DNA from: Planococcus halocryophilus
GTDB taxonomy: Bacteria; Bacillota; Bacilli; Bacillales_A; Planococcaceae
Direction: 5' to 3'
NCBI RefSeq assembly: GCF_001687585.2
Contig: NZ_CP016537.2
Coordinates: 1,336,001 to 1,400,000 of the forward strand
DNA length: 64,000 nt
Shown here: positions 45,462 through 55,278 of the stretch, in pieces
Layout: each line of letters begins with the position of its first letter
Numbering within the stretch: position 1 is the first letter of the stretch
Notes under the pieces: generated by a model
Databases searched by the model: none
Told to the model about the DNA's origin: nothing
What the model saw: the letters and a program-made list of their open reading frames with translations, nothing else
Program-made: the position numbers and the translations under genes

Positions 45462-46557
45462 GTTCACTCATTAAGCTTCGGCGCGTCCAAGGGCTAGGCG
45501 ATGCGAAAAGACCGGTGCACTTCCAGGCTTATCGCGAGAGCCATGCCCAAAGCGCTCGAAGCGACAAAAGAAAGCGAAGCAACCTAACACCCCAGCCCAA
45601 TCAAAAAGATGTTCATTCACCAAGCTTCGGCGCGTCCAAGGGCTAGGCGAAGCGAAAAGACTGGTGTACTTCCAGGCTTATCGCGAGAGCCATGCCCAAA
45701 GCGACCGAAGCGACAAAAGAAAGCGAAGCAACCTAACACCCCAGCCCAATCAAAAAGATGTTCATTCACAAAGCGATGCTCGTCCAAGGGCTAGGCGAAG
45801 CGAAAAGACTGGTGTACTTCCCGGCTTATCGCGAGAGCCATGCCCAAAGCGACCGAAGCGACAAAAGAAAGCGATGTAAACTATCTACAAGACCCAACTA
45901 AAAAGATGTTCCCACACTAAGCTTCGACGCGTTCAAGGGCTAGGCGAAGCGAAAAGACTGGTGCACTTCCGGGCTTATCGCGAGAGCCATGCCCAAAGCG
46001 ACCGAGGCGGAATAAGAAAGCGACAAAACCTATCCAAACCACTCCATAAAAAGGTGTCCATTCACCAAGCGAGGCGCGTCCAAGGGCTAGGCGAAGCGAA
46101 AAGACTGGTGCACTTCCAGGCTTATCGCAGGAGCCATGCCCAAAGCGTCCGAAGCGACATAAGAAAACGATGCAAACTATCTACAAGACCCAACCAAAAA
46201 GATGTTCCCACACCTAGCGAGGCGCGTCCAAGGGCTAGGCGAAGCGAAAAGACCGGTGCACTTCCCGGCTTATCGCGAGAGCCATGCCCAAAGCGACCGA
46301 AGCGACAAAAGAAAGCGATGCAACCTAACACCCCAGCCCAATTAAAAAGATGTTCATTCACAAAGCGAGGCGCGTCCAAGGGCTAGGCGAAGCGAAAAGA
46401 CTAGTGCACTTCCAGGCTTATCGCAGGAGCCATGCCCAAAGCGACCGAATCGTTATAAGAAGGTGACACATTCAATCCATTCCATCTATCTAAAAAGAAG
46501 TTCGCATACAAAGCACTCGAAGCCACATAAGAAAGCAAATCACACTAACCCAACAAT
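45462..46557 (+). repeat. Tandem array of seven 148-149-bp units plus a truncated eighth
   Basis: Units start at 45462, 45611, 45760, 45908, 46056, 46204, 46352 and 46500, so the period is 149, 149 and then 148 five times. The core, about 95 bp, is nearly invariant (CGCGTCCAAGGGCTAGGCGA, GGCTTATCGCGAGAGCCATG, CCCAAAGCGACCGAAGCGAC). The tail comes in distinct versions: GCAACCTAACACCCCAGCCC in units 1, 2 and 6, an ACTATCTACAAGACCCAA type in units 3 and 5, and unique ones in 4 and 7. A tail-like remnant precedes unit 1 (45415-45461), and unit 8 lacks the core. Frames through it are Arg-rich but shift each unit, so I do not call genes. Confidence 0.93.
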
Positions 46558-46568
46558 ACTAAAATAAC

Positions 46569-46598
46569 TTGACGCTAAAACCTTCTTTTGAGTACAAT
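46569..46598 (+). promoter_or_regulatory. Promoter of valS
   Basis: TTGACG (46569-46574) and TACAAT (46593-46598), 18-bp spacer, directly after the repeat array and before the T-box. Confidence 0.75.
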
Positions 46599-46617
46599 AA
46601 GAGTAATTAGATATTCA

Positions 46618-46852
46618 TGCGTTGATGAGGATAGTAGGGTATACGGGCATTTCAGAGAGAAGACCATTTGGTGAGAGGTCTTTATGGCGTATAGTTGAAT
46701 GTCACCTCGGAGCAGTTGCCGTGAAATGAGTAGCGGGAACCGGACTTAACATCCGTTATGAAACTTGAGAGCCAGGTCTGTAACTAGACCTGTGTATAAA
46801 GGTGGTACCGCGAAAAACTCCTTCGTCCTTTACAGACGACAGGAGTTTTTTG
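46618..46852 (+). promoter_or_regulatory. T-box riboswitch, valine specific, controlling valS
   Basis: The T-box core AGGTGGTACCGCG is at 46800-46812, followed by terminator AACTCCT...AGGAGTT (about 46817-46849) and a T run. AGAGA near 46653 marks stem I. The specifier is GTC at 46701-46703 in the context GAATGTCACC, a valine codon and the same setting as the TTC of the pheS leader. Confidence 0.95.
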
Positions 46853-46883
46853 CGTTCTACCAGAAATTAAAGGAGGAATTCCC

Positions 46884-49517
46884 ATGACTGAACAAATGTC
46901 CACAAAGTACGATCCGCAATCAATTGAAAAAGGCCGTTATGATTGGTGGGTCGACAAAAAATTCTTTGAAGCAAAACCAGAAAGCGGCAAAACGCCGTAT
47001 ACCATCGTAATTCCTCCACCAAACGTTACCGGCAAGCTACACTTAGGTCATGCTTGGGACACAACATTACAAGACATCATGACACGCATGAAACGTATGC
47101 AAGGTTTTGACGCATTATGGCTTCCAGGAATGGACCATGCTGGTATTGCAACGCAAGCCAAAGTAGAAGGCAAACTAAAAGAAGAAGGACGTTCACGTTA
47201 CGATTTAGGACGCGAAGCGTTTCTTGAAGAATCATGGAAATGGAAAGATCAATACGCAGGACATATCCGCGAGCAATGGGCTAAATTAGGTTTAGGACTT
47301 GATTATTCGCGTGAGCGTTTCACATTAGATGACGGATTGTCAAAAGCCGTACGTGAAGTATTTGTAAAACTATACGAGAAAAAACTCATTTACCGCGGTA
47401 AATACATCATCAACTGGGACCCGAATACACAAACGGCAATTTCGGATATTGAAGTAATTCATAAAGACGTAAAAGGTGCTTTTTATCATATGCGTTACCC
47501 GCTTGCTGACGGCAGTGGACACATTGAAATTGCCACGACACGACCAGAAACAATGCTTGGCGATACGGCTGTCGCGGTTCACCCGAAAGATGATCGCTAT
47601 AAGCATTTAATTGGCAAAAAAGTTATTTTGCCAATCGTTGGTCGCGAAATTGAAATTGTTGCAGACGATTACGTAGATAGAGAATTTGGAAGTGGTGCTG
47701 TTAAAATCACACCGGCTCATGACCCAAATGACTTTGAAATTGGGAACCGTCATAATTTAGAACGTGTACTTGTGATGAACGAAGACGGTTCAATGAACGA
47801 AAACGCTGGTAAATACGAAGGGCTTGATCGTTTCGAATGCCGTAAACAAATCGTTAAAGACTTACAAGACATGGACGTGTTGTTCGAAATCGAAGAGCAT
47901 ATTCATTCAGTTGGTCACTCAGAGCGTAGCGGTGCTGTAGTGGAACCTTATTTATCCACTCAATGGTTTGTTGATATGCAACCACTTGCTGCTGCATCTG
48001 TAGAAGCACAAAAAAGTGGAGACGGTGTTAATTTTGTGCCAGATCGTTTCGAGAAAACGTATTTACACTGGATGGAAAACATACGCGACTGGTGTATTTC
48101 CCGTCAATTGTGGTGGGGACATCAAATTCCAGCTTGGTATCATAACGAAACAAATGAGATTTACGTAGGACACGAAGCACCAGCGGACGCTGAAAACTGG
48201 ACACAAGACGAAGATGTACTAGACACATGGTTCTCATCTGCCTTGTGGCCGTTCTCAACACTTGGCTGGCCAGAAGAAAACGATGATCTTAGCCGTTACT
48301 ACCCAACAGATGCATTAGTTACAGGCTATGACATCATCAACTTCTGGGTATCGCGTATGATTTTCCAAGCATTAGAATTCACTGGTGAAAAACCGTTTAA
48401 AGACGTATTGATTCACGGACTGGTACGCGATGCAGAAGGACGCAAAATGTCGAAATCACTTGGTAACGGCGTCGATCCAATGGACGTGATTTCTCAGTAC
48501 GGAGCAGATTCACTGCGTTATTTCTTAGCGACAGCATCGTCTCCAGGACAAGATCTTCGTTATGCGAACGACAAAGTTGAGTCGGTATGGAACTTTGCCA
48601 ATAAAATCTGGAATGCGTCTCGTTTTGCATTGATGAACATGGAAGGCATGACATACGACCAAATCGACTTATCAGGCAAAAAGTCAGTTGCCGATTCATG
48701 GATTTTAACTCGTTTAAATGAAACTATTGAACAAGTGACAGAACTTGCAGAACGCTATGAATTTGGTGAAGTTGGACGTTCGCTTTATAATTTCATCTGG
48801 GATGATTTCTGTGACTGGTATATCGAAATGTCGAAATTGCCATTATACGGTGAAGACGAAAGAGCGAAGAAGATGACGCGTTCGGTACTTGCTTATGTAC
48901 TTGATAACACAATGCGTTTATTGCATCCGTTCATGCCATTTATCACAGAAGAAATTTGGCAGAACTTGCCGCACGAAGGCGAATCGATTACGATTGCAGC
49001 TTGGCCAACAGTAGATGACTCGTTAACAAACCAAAGTCAGTCTTCTAGTATGAAATTATTAATGGACGTGATTCGTTCAGTACGTACGATTCGAGCAGAA
49101 GTACAGTCGCCAATGAGCAAAAAAGTGCCGTTGACGATTTCAGCAAAAGATGCCAACACTCATGCGGTATTAGAAGCCAACGCAGCCTACATCGAACGTT
49201 TCTGTAATCCAGAAACCTTAACAATTGGTGAAAACATCGTAGCTCCTGAAAAATCGATGTCAGCAGTAGTATCAGGTGCTGAATTGTTCATGCCACTTGA
49301 AGGCTTGATCGATATTGATGCAGAGCTTGCTCGTTTAAACAAAGAACTTGAAAAATGGGCAAAAGAAGTAAAACTCGTTAGTGGTAAACTATCGAATGAA
49401 CGCTTTGTTTCAAAAGCACCAGAAGCAGTAGTTGCTGAAGAACGTGCGAAACAAGCTGATTACATGGAAAAACACGCAACAGTTGAAAAACGCATTGAAG
49501 AACTAAAAAATCTATAA
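46884..49517 (+). CDS. valS: Valyl-tRNA synthetase
   Basis: The 877-residue class I synthetase has the HIGH-type motif [19 protein letters not shown] (about 46-64), the CP1 editing domain (about 190-340, with [17 protein letters not shown] and the GREI block), the KMSKS motif [11 protein letters not shown] (about 520-530), the anticodon-binding helical domain, and the C-terminal coiled coil with [20 protein letters not shown] (about 812-831). Length is normal. AAAGGAGGA at 46869-46877 is the ribosome site. The T-box upstream ties its expression to uncharged tRNA-Val. Confidence 0.98.
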   Translation: MTEQMSTKYDPQSIEKGRYDWWVDKKFFEAKPESGKTPYTIVIPPPNVTGKLHLGHAWDTTLQDIMTRMKRMQGFDALWLPGMDHAGIATQAKVEGKLKEEGRSRYDLGREAFLEESWKWKDQYAGHIREQWAKLGLGLDYSRERFTLDDGLSKAVREVFVKLYEKKLIYRGKYIINWDPNTQTAISDIEVIHKDVKGAFYHMRYPLADGSGHIEIATTRPETMLGDTAVAVHPKDDRYKHLIGKKVILPIVGREIEIVADDYVDREFGSGAVKITPAHDPNDFEIGNRHNLERVLVMNEDGSMNENAGKYEGLDRFECRKQIVKDLQDMDVLFEIEEHIHSVGHSERSGAVVEPYLSTQWFVDMQPLAAASVEAQKSGDGVNFVPDRFEKTYLHWMENIRDWCISRQLWWGHQIPAWYHNETNEIYVGHEAPADAENWTQDEDVLDTWFSSALWPFSTLGWPEENDDLSRYYPTDALVTGYDIINFWVSRMIFQALEFTGEKPFKDVLIHGLVRDAEGRKMSKSLGNGVDPMDVISQYGADSLRYFLATASSPGQDLRYANDKVESVWNFANKIWNASRFALMNMEGMTYDQIDLSGKKSVADSWILTRLNETIEQVTELAERYEFGEVGRSLYNFIWDDFCDWYIEMSKLPLYGEDERAKKMTRSVLAYVLDNTMRLLHPFMPFITEEIWQNLPHEGESITIAAWPTVDDSLTNQSQSSSMKLLMDVIRSVRTIRAEVQSPMSKKVPLTISAKDANTHAVLEANAAYIERFCNPETLTIGENIVAPEKSMSAVVSGAELFMPLEGLIDIDAELARLNKELEKWAKEVKLVSGKLSNERFVSKAPEAVVAEERAKQADYMEKHATVEKRIEELKNL

Positions 49518-49523
49518 AACGAC

Positions 49524-49559
49524 AAAACCGCTTTCCCATAATGGGAGAGCGGTTTTTTT
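49524..49559 (+). terminator. Rho-independent terminator of valS
   Basis: AAAACCGCTTTCCCAT (49524-49539) pairs with ATGGGAGAGCGGTTTT with one wobble, followed by more T. Confidence 0.93.
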
Positions 49560-49607
49560 AATGGTTCACAAGCTAATAAGTTGAACTATAAAACTAATAT
49601 TTCAAAT

Positions 49608-49702
49608 CGCTTCGGCCGCTTTGGGCATAGCTCTCGCAAAAAGCCAGGCAAAGAATGCCAGTCTTCTTGCTTCGCTTAGCCCTTGGCCGCGCCTGCGCTA
49701 AG
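49608..49702 (-). repeat. Single inverted copy of the 148-bp array core
   Basis: Read on the minus strand this segment carries CCAAGGGCTAAGCGAAGC, AGACTGGCATT, GCGAGAGCTATGCCCAAAGC and GGCCGAAGCG, matching the core of the tandem units at 45462-46557 with about a dozen changes. It lies just past the valS terminator, in inverse orientation to the array. The variable tail is missing. The rest of the gap to 49797 shows nothing I can name. Confidence 0.85.
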
Positions 49703-49797
49703 AAATTTACTAAATCAGGTGTGCCTATATTTATACGTTGTTTTTATAAAAGATAGTGGAAAAAAAGGTGGAGAATCTAGTCTAACTTAAATAGAAA

Positions 49798-50595
49798 TTA
49801 TTTCAGTCGATCTTCCCGCTGAAAAGGAGCATGTTTTTCCGTTTTTTGTATGTGTTCGACAAATAGTTCCGCAATATTTTCGTCATGCGTTTTGTAAAAC
49901 GAACGGGCTCCGACGGGATCTTCGATTTCATTAAATACATGCCGTCCATCTTCAAGTAGCAAAAAGTCTATTCCAACATAGTCGCTATTTAACGCACGTG
50001 CAATGCGCAATACGTCTTTTTCTTGAGCTGCTGTTAAGATGTATTTTTCAACTGTTGCGCCTAGTGAGTAATTGGCTTTAAAGGAATCAGTCGAAATGCG
50101 TTTTACGGCACCAACTACTTTGGTACCTATTACATAAGCACGAATATCAGCCACGTGCGCAATAATCGGTTGGAAAAGTAGGGGAGAAGTGGTGATTGGT
50201 ATATCTTCATCTGAATGGAGTAGCCATACTTCTGAACCGCCATGTCCGTCCATAGTTTTTACCACGCACGGATATTCGGGTGCTTGTCGGTAACTTGGTA
50301 TAGTAGGAACACCGAGCAACATAAACAACTCAAAACTTTTCCATTTGTCGTTGGCAACGCGATTCACTTCTGCGCGATTGATCAAGTGAAGGCCTTGATC
50401 TTCTAAAAAACGAGCGGCTTTTGGTCGTCGTGCGCGAAAGACAACGAGTTCACCGACTAGATTAGCCGCCAGTCGTGTCAGTCCTTCATCGCTCCAGTCG
50501 TCCCATTCGACCAAATCAAAATGTCCAAATCGCTGTAATTCATCTATAAACCCATGATTCCGTTTTGCATCTTGTGTTTCATAAAGAAGTTTCAT
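49798..50595 (-). CDS. ATP-grasp (RimK-like) carboxylate-amine ligase, second gene of a pair
   Basis: The 265-residue protein has the ATP-grasp core: YPCVVKTMDGHGGSEVWLL (about 107-125) binds ATP phosphates with Lys, IRAYVIGTKVVGAVKRIS (about 151-168) is the central strand block, and FNEIEDPVGARSFYK (about 227-241) supplies metal ligands (N, E, E/D). Such enzymes join a carboxylate, activated as acyl phosphate, to an amine. The N-terminal pre-ATP domain is present but divergent (WDDWSDEGLTRLAANLVGEL). Its substrate is unknown. It overlaps the upstream ATP-grasp gene by four bases (50592-50595), so the two are translated together. No precursor peptide or transporter gene accompanies them. Confidence 0.8.
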   Translation of the reverse strand: MKLLYETQDAKRNHGFIDELQRFGHFDLVEWDDWSDEGLTRLAANLVGELVVFRARRPKAARFLEDQGLHLINRAEVNRVANDKWKSFELFMLLGVPTIPSYRQAPEYPCVVKTMDGHGGSEVWLLHSDEDIPITTSPLLFQPIIAHVADIRAYVIGTKVVGAVKRISTDSFKANYSLGATVEKYILTAAQEKDVLRIARALNSDYVGIDFLLLEDGRHVFNEIEDPVGARSFYKTHDENIAELFVEHIQKTEKHAPFQREDRLK

Positions 50596-51455
50596 GACAA
50601 GTCCTCCAATATATAAGCAATCATGGCATCTGCAACATTGATTCCAGTGACATTCAAAATATTGCGGATGTGTGCAGCAGCATTGACTTCACAAACGAGA
50701 GGTTTTTCACTTTCTCCATATAACAAATCAACACCTGCAAAAGTTGCACCGACTGCTTGGGCGGCAGCTAGCGCAACTTCTTGTTGTGCTGGAGTTAATT
50801 CGATCGGGGATGCCACACCGCCATTGGTAATATTGGCGCGGAAATCGGTTGTTGAATGGCGATGCATGGCAGCTACAATTCGTCCACCAACAATATTAAC
50901 GCGTATATCGCGACCACGGCTCGATTCGATAAATTCTTGAAAGACAAAATCAATTCCTCTGAGGCTCTCGACTTTTTCGTAAAATTGTTGTTCTGTTTCA
51001 ATCAAATATACTTTCATACCGAAAGAACCATGTCCTTCTTTTATAATCATCGGTAGTTTCAAGCGTGCAATGACTTTTTCAAAATAACCCGAATGAATGA
51101 TCGAGAAATTCGGATAAACTTTTGGAGCTACGATAGTCCTTGGCATTGGCAAGTCGTGAGCGGCCAACTGTACATATTGTGTGGCTTTATTGTCACATAA
51201 ATCAATAACGGCCGGATCGTTGTAAACGGGAACACCACGGCTTTTTAAAAAATAGCCTAGTAAAATATCCTTATCCAATAATATTGCAAAATCAGGTATA
51301 CTTAAATTTACTGATAAATCCATAATAGTTTCATAATTTTTCATAATTTTTACAGATACGCCTGCTCGTTGTGCTGCTTCAGCAACTAAACTCGCTTGGT
51401 CTGCAAATTTATCGGAAACTAAGCTTCCGTTGTAAATCACCCAACAACTCGTCAT
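50592..51455 (-). CDS. ATP-grasp (RimK-like) carboxylate-amine ligase, first gene of a pair
   Basis: The 287-residue protein starts at ATG 51453-51455 with AAGGTGG upstream on its strand. The pre-ATP-grasp domain (1-95) ends in VYNDPAVIDLCDNKATQYVQ, the pattern that precedes the RimK core. PMIIKEGHGSFGMKVYLI (about 135-152) is the glycine-rich ATP loop, DIRVNIVGGRIVAAMHR (about 184-200) the strand block, and VCEVNAAAHIRNI (about 255-267) has the E-x-N metal ligands. This organisation matches RimK, LysX and related glutamate ligases. The two products differ clearly, so they may act as partners on one substrate or form a heteromer. It is divergent from folC, whose start lies 72 bases away. Confidence 0.83.
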   Translation of the reverse strand: MTSCWVIYNGSLVSDKFADQASLVAEAAQRAGVSVKIMKNYETIMDLSVNLSIPDFAILLDKDILLGYFLKSRGVPVYNDPAVIDLCDNKATQYVQLAAHDLPMPRTIVAPKVYPNFSIIHSGYFEKVIARLKLPMIIKEGHGSFGMKVYLIETEQQFYEKVESLRGIDFVFQEFIESSRGRDIRVNIVGGRIVAAMHRHSTTDFRANITNGGVASPIELTPAQQEVALAAAQAVGATFAGVDLLYGESEKPLVCEVNAAAHIRNILNVTGINVADAMIAYILEDLS

Positions 51456-51526
51456 ATCGATTCCACCTTCGTGCTATAATCATACTCAAAAAGTGTATCA
51501 TGTTTATTGAAGAAATGAGGCTACTA

Positions 51527-52714
51527 ATGATAATTGGACTTGAACATTATAAAGAAAAATGGAGTATCCAAACAGATACTGCCATTCACCCAGGTTTAGA
51601 AGCCATTACAGCAGCTCTTGAAGAAGTTGGTAATCCACATAAAGGTGGAAAGTTCATTCACTTAGCAGGAACAAATGGAAAAGGATCAACTGCGACTTTT
51701 TTATCTAGCATACTGCAGGCTCATGGATATTCTGTCGGTAACTTTTATTCACCATGCATTGAGGACCTCCATGATCAAATTCAGTTAAATAGTAATCCCA
51801 TTAGTCCCCAGGAACTTGAACCCATTATGCAACAGCTAAGTCATGTGAAAACACCATTAACAGATTTTGAATTGTTAACGATAGCGGCATTATTGGTTTT
51901 CAGAAAACACGCACCTGACTTTGCGATTATAGAAGCGGGTATGGGTGGAGCTTTAGATAGTACGAATGTGATTATCCCCGAAATTGCGATAATCCCGTCA
52001 ATTTCTATTGATCACATTAATTTCTTAGGAAATTCAATAGAAGAAATCACTTGGCATAAAGCAGGGATTATAAAAAAATGGCAGCCTGTTGTAATTGGAG
52101 AACTGCCAGAAAAATCGCTAGCGATTATTCGGAAAACTGCGAATGATCTTCATGCTGAAGTGATTAGGCCTAAAGCCTTTAAAGACCTCTCGTTAAAATT
52201 GAAAGGGCCTCATCAATTAGGAAATGCTAGTTTAGCTATGGAAGCTGCTAAAGAGCTGCTTAGAAAAGACTTTAGTGAAGAAAAAGCCATAAATGCTTTG
52301 TCATCCGCAAATATTGCCTATCGTTTTGAAGAAGTTTTTCCGGGGGTTATTTTTGATGGAGCGCATAATCAAGCGAGTGCAGAAGCCTTAGTCAAGACGG
52401 TGAGGGAAGTGTATCCAGGCCGTTCTATCCATGTAGTAATGGGGATTCTTAAAGATAAAGATTATATAAATGTACTTCGTGAATTGGAAACAATAAGCGA
52501 CCATTTCACTTTTATAGAGTTTGATTATGAGAAAGCGTTACCAGCCGAAAAACTATTATTAGAATGTGGTATAAAAAGGAAGACAATACTAAAATATAAT
52601 GATATATTACCTGTATGCGAAAAAGATGAAGTGACTTTAGTCACGGGTTCTTTATATTTACTATCCCTTCTAAGAAACGCTAAGTATTCATTTTTCCGTC
52701 TTTATCAAGAATAA
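51527..52714 (+). CDS. folC: Folylpolyglutamate synthase / dihydrofolate synthase
   Basis: The 395-residue Mur-ligase-family enzyme adds glutamate to folates. It has the P-loop LAGTNGKGSTATFLSSIL (about 44-61), the ATP-binding DFELLTIAALLVF and DFAIIEAGMGGALDSTNVI (about 129-147), SIDHINFLGNSIEEIT, and FDGAHNQASAEAL in the C-terminal domain. It is about 30 residues shorter than Bacillus FolC. ATG 51527 is preferred (GAGG at 51517-51520); in-frame ATG codons at 51500 and 51515 and a longer frame to 51371 lack ribosome sites. valS-folC order is as in Bacillus, but comC and spoIIB do not follow. Confidence 0.9.
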   Translation: MIIGLEHYKEKWSIQTDTAIHPGLEAITAALEEVGNPHKGGKFIHLAGTNGKGSTATFLSSILQAHGYSVGNFYSPCIEDLHDQIQLNSNPISPQELEPIMQQLSHVKTPLTDFELLTIAALLVFRKHAPDFAIIEAGMGGALDSTNVIIPEIAIIPSISIDHINFLGNSIEEITWHKAGIIKKWQPVVIGELPEKSLAIIRKTANDLHAEVIRPKAFKDLSLKLKGPHQLGNASLAMEAAKELLRKDFSEEKAINALSSANIAYRFEEVFPGVIFDGAHNQASAEALVKTVREVYPGRSIHVVMGILKDKDYINVLRELETISDHFTFIEFDYEKALPAEKLLLECGIKRKTILKYNDILPVCEKDEVTLVTGSLYLLSLLRNAKYSFFRLYQE

Positions 52715-52757
52715 AAAGTGAATAGTCGTAATTTGTAATACAGAGAGGAAAGATGTT

Positions 52758-54461
52758 ATGGAGGGGAATACAAAACGAAAAATAATTCTTTGGAGTATAT
52801 GGATTTTGGTTATTCCGGCAAGTTTACTACTTGTCTATAACTTCTTTCCTCCTGTAGTAAACGATCCTTGGAATTTAGTAGGTTATACTTTATTTTTTGT
52901 ATCGATGAGTTTAATGCCGATGAACATCAATGGCGCTTCAACATTTTTGGTGCAATGGGTAACAGTGGCACTTTTCCTTAAATACGGAGTTTTTATCGAA
53001 ATCGTAGTTTCACAATTAGCGATGTTGATTGTGTTATATCGTAGTCGTACACAAGAAGCTCAATCGTTGCGAATTCCATTTAATTCACTTATGTTTTTTG
53101 GTGTTTCGTTAATTGCAGGGTTAACCTATATGGCGATAGGTGGTGAGATTAATTCACTTAACCTGATGCATGTGGTTGTTTTTGGGTTAATATTTCAAGT
53201 GGTATCAGTTCTGGTCAATCAAATCATTTTTTACTTGTATGATTCTATAAATGGCAATAAGGGTAAGTTTTTCTCGGTAGATGCGATTTGGGATTTTGTG
53301 TTAATGATTGTGATTTTCCCATACGCGATAGCTTTGTATATGTTTGAATCTTATATTGGCGTTGTTGCGTTGCTTTTGTTAGGTATTCCTTTCTTAACAA
53401 TGACGGTGGTGATGAAGATGTATAACAACTCTGAACAAATCAATATGGACTTGAAAAAAGCGGGAGTCATCGGTCACCAACTTGCCGATCGACTAGAGGC
53501 TAGTGAAATATTCGATTTGTTTATCGTAGAAGTCGCGAAATTGTTCAAAGTTGAGTACGCTTATATAATAGATTATCGTGATGGTTTTCAGCAATTTATG
53601 CGAATTTATGAAAACGGTCAATTAGAGTCGCGGAATATTCCATCCGTCTCTTATGAAAAGGGAACTGCCGGAAGAGTCATATTGACGGGTGAATCTTTTA
53701 TTTATAATGAAAAAAGAGATTGGGAAAACTTGGCGACTGGTAATTTGCCAATAGATACTGAAAGCATAATGGCGACGCCGATTGCCCGAAACAATAAAAC
53801 AGAAGGGGTGCTCGTACTAGCCTCGAAAAAGAAATATGCATTTGCAAAGCATCAATTGAAAATTTTGGATATCCTCAGTACATATTTTGCCGTGTCAATT
53901 GAAAAAGCGGGGTATATGCAAAAAGTTATCGCAAAAAGCGAGCGTTGCGGATTAACACGATTGTATAATTACCGCTATTTAGACGAGAGTCTAGAAAAGC
54001 ATATTCAAGAAATAAAAGAAGGTAAACTAGAACAATTATCCCTCATTATGATGGACATCGATCATTTCAAAAGCATCAATGACCAATACGGACATCAAAG
54101 CGGCAATGACATTTTAGTTCAGTTGGCCGACATACTTAGGGAAGAAATTGCCGCAGAAGGTATGGTGGCACGTTACGGTGGCGAAGAATTTGTTGTACTT
54201 CTTCGAAACTACAGTAAAGAACTGGCAATGCTGCTTGCTGAAAAACTACGTAAACGCATCGAAACTCATGAATTCCTAATCGAAACTGATTTAGCCAATG
54301 AACGTCAACAGCAAATTATCCATATTACAATGAGCATTGGTGTGTCATCTGCGCCAGAAGATAGCGATGAAGGAATGTCATTAATCCGTAACGCCGATCG
54401 TGCGCTTTATATCGGCGCAAAACAAGCGGGACGAAATAAAGTTGCGGCATATTCGAAATAA
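52758..54461 (+). CDS. Membrane-bound GAF-GGDEF diguanylate cyclase
   Basis: The 567-residue protein has six to seven N-terminal membrane helices (about 8-225), a GAF domain (about 240-385, with GTAGRVILTGESFI and TPIARNNKTEGVLVLASKK), and a GGDEF domain (about 400-567). The active-site loop RYGGEEFVVLL (about 472-482) is intact, as are MDIDHFKSINDQYGHQSGND and MSIGVSSAPEDSDEGMSLI, so it should make cyclic di-GMP from GTP. No clear RxxD inhibitory site is visible at the usual place before GGEEF. The membrane part has no known ligand. It directly precedes the pilus cluster, separated by a terminator at 54461-54499. Confidence 0.92.
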   Translation: MEGNTKRKIILWSIWILVIPASLLLVYNFFPPVVNDPWNLVGYTLFFVSMSLMPMNINGASTFLVQWVTVALFLKYGVFIEIVVSQLAMLIVLYRSRTQEAQSLRIPFNSLMFFGVSLIAGLTYMAIGGEINSLNLMHVVVFGLIFQVVSVLVNQIIFYLYDSINGNKGKFFSVDAIWDFVLMIVIFPYAIALYMFESYIGVVALLLLGIPFLTMTVVMKMYNNSEQINMDLKKAGVIGHQLADRLEASEIFDLFIVEVAKLFKVEYAYIIDYRDGFQQFMRIYENGQLESRNIPSVSYEKGTAGRVILTGESFIYNEKRDWENLATGNLPIDTESIMATPIARNNKTEGVLVLASKKKYAFAKHQLKILDILSTYFAVSIEKAGYMQKVIAKSERCGLTRLYNYRYLDESLEKHIQEIKEGKLEQLSLIMMDIDHFKSINDQYGHQSGNDILVQLADILREEIAAEGMVARYGGEEFVVLLRNYSKELAMLLAEKLRKRIETHEFLIETDLANERQQQIIHITMSIGVSSAPEDSDEGMSLIRNADRALYIGAKQAGRNKVAAYSK

Positions 54462-54499
54462 GACTACAGAGGGGCTGATGCCCGGATGTAGTCTTTTTT
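54461..54499 (+). terminator. Rho-independent terminator of the GGDEF gene
   Basis: GACTACA (54462-54468) pairs with TGTAGTC (54487-54493), with an inner GGGC/GCCC stem, followed by six T. The AT-rich gap 54500-54677 probably contains the pilus promoter, but I see no convincing -35/-10 pair. Confidence 0.88.
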
Positions 54500-54677
54500 C
54501 CTATTTTGAATATTATATTGTTAATATTTTTAGTAATTTCAGTGAAATTCAGTAGAAAACACTGTTCATTAGGATAGAAAGAATGTAATAATGTAGCTAA
54601 GTTGAATTTGGATATAAAGATTCTTTTAATAGGAATAAAAAGGTATATATTAATGTATGTTAGAGGGGGAAGGGCTT

Positions 54678-55277
54678 ATGAACATGAATAACAAAGGATT
54701 AAGCTTAGTTGAAGTGCTGGCAGCAGTCGTCATATTGGGCATCCTTTTCGTCGGCATCATGTCCATCTTCCCTCAAATGACTTTATTCAATGCAAAAACA
54801 GAAACAAAACTGGATACCATGAACTTGGCTAGACAGGAGATGGCAAAGATAGTGTCTGCCGATAAATGGAAAAAGCAATTGGTCTCAAGTGCCATAACGC
54901 CTGATACTGGAATACCGGACTATTTATCTGAGACGAAGATTATTGAAGAAATGGAAGCCCTCAATTATTTGCCTGAATCAGTCAGTACTTCAGATGCTGC
55001 AGACCTATTAAGGTTCCAAAAAAAAGACGGCTATTTATATGAAGTAGATATATATGTGAAATGTTTACCGTTCCTGAATCCTACATTGATCAGCGGAGAA
55101 GAGCCTGCGCCTGACACATGCAGCAAAATAGAAAAGAAAAAGCTTTATAAGATCCATTTGAAAGTGTTTAAAGAAAGTGAAACGACAAGTGGAAGCTATC
55201 GATTAAGCAGCGAAACATTTTCGTTCATTCCTTATACAGCTTATAAAGAAGAAACACCACCAAGCGGGGGTGGCTAA
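54678..55277 (+). CDS. Type IV pilus minor pseudopilin, PilV/GspI-like (trio 2, first gene)
   Basis: The 199-residue protein has a seven-residue leader (MNMNNKG) and mature LSLVEVLAAVVILGILFVG with Glu5. The stretch LVEVLAAVVILGI closely matches LVEILAAVVILGI of the 6438-6851 protein. The rest is a globular domain ending in a Pro/Gly-rich tail (TPPSGGG). CLPFLNP and DTCSK provide two cysteines. Start ATG 54678 follows GAGGGGGAAGGG. First gene of the main pilus cluster. Its frame runs four codons past the ribosome site of the next gene. Confidence 0.88.
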   Translation: MNMNNKGLSLVEVLAAVVILGILFVGIMSIFPQMTLFNAKTETKLDTMNLARQEMAKIVSADKWKKQLVSSAITPDTGIPDYLSETKIIEEMEALNYLPESVSTSDAADLLRFQKKDGYLYEVDIYVKCLPFLNPTLISGEEPAPDTCSKIEKKKLYKIHLKVFKESETTSGSYRLSSETFSFIPYTAYKEETPPSGGG

Positions 55278-55278
55278 G

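Noticed and set aside
45609..46386. Arg/Lys-rich open frames (up to 141 codons) inside the tandem array
   Set aside because: The 148-149-bp period is not a multiple of three, so each frame changes from unit to unit. No ribosome sites are present, and the same peptide fragments recur in shifted order.
45462..46557. CRISPR-like array
   Set aside because: Units are about 148 bp and directly abut. There are no unique spacers of constant length, no short palindromic repeat, and no cas genes nearby.
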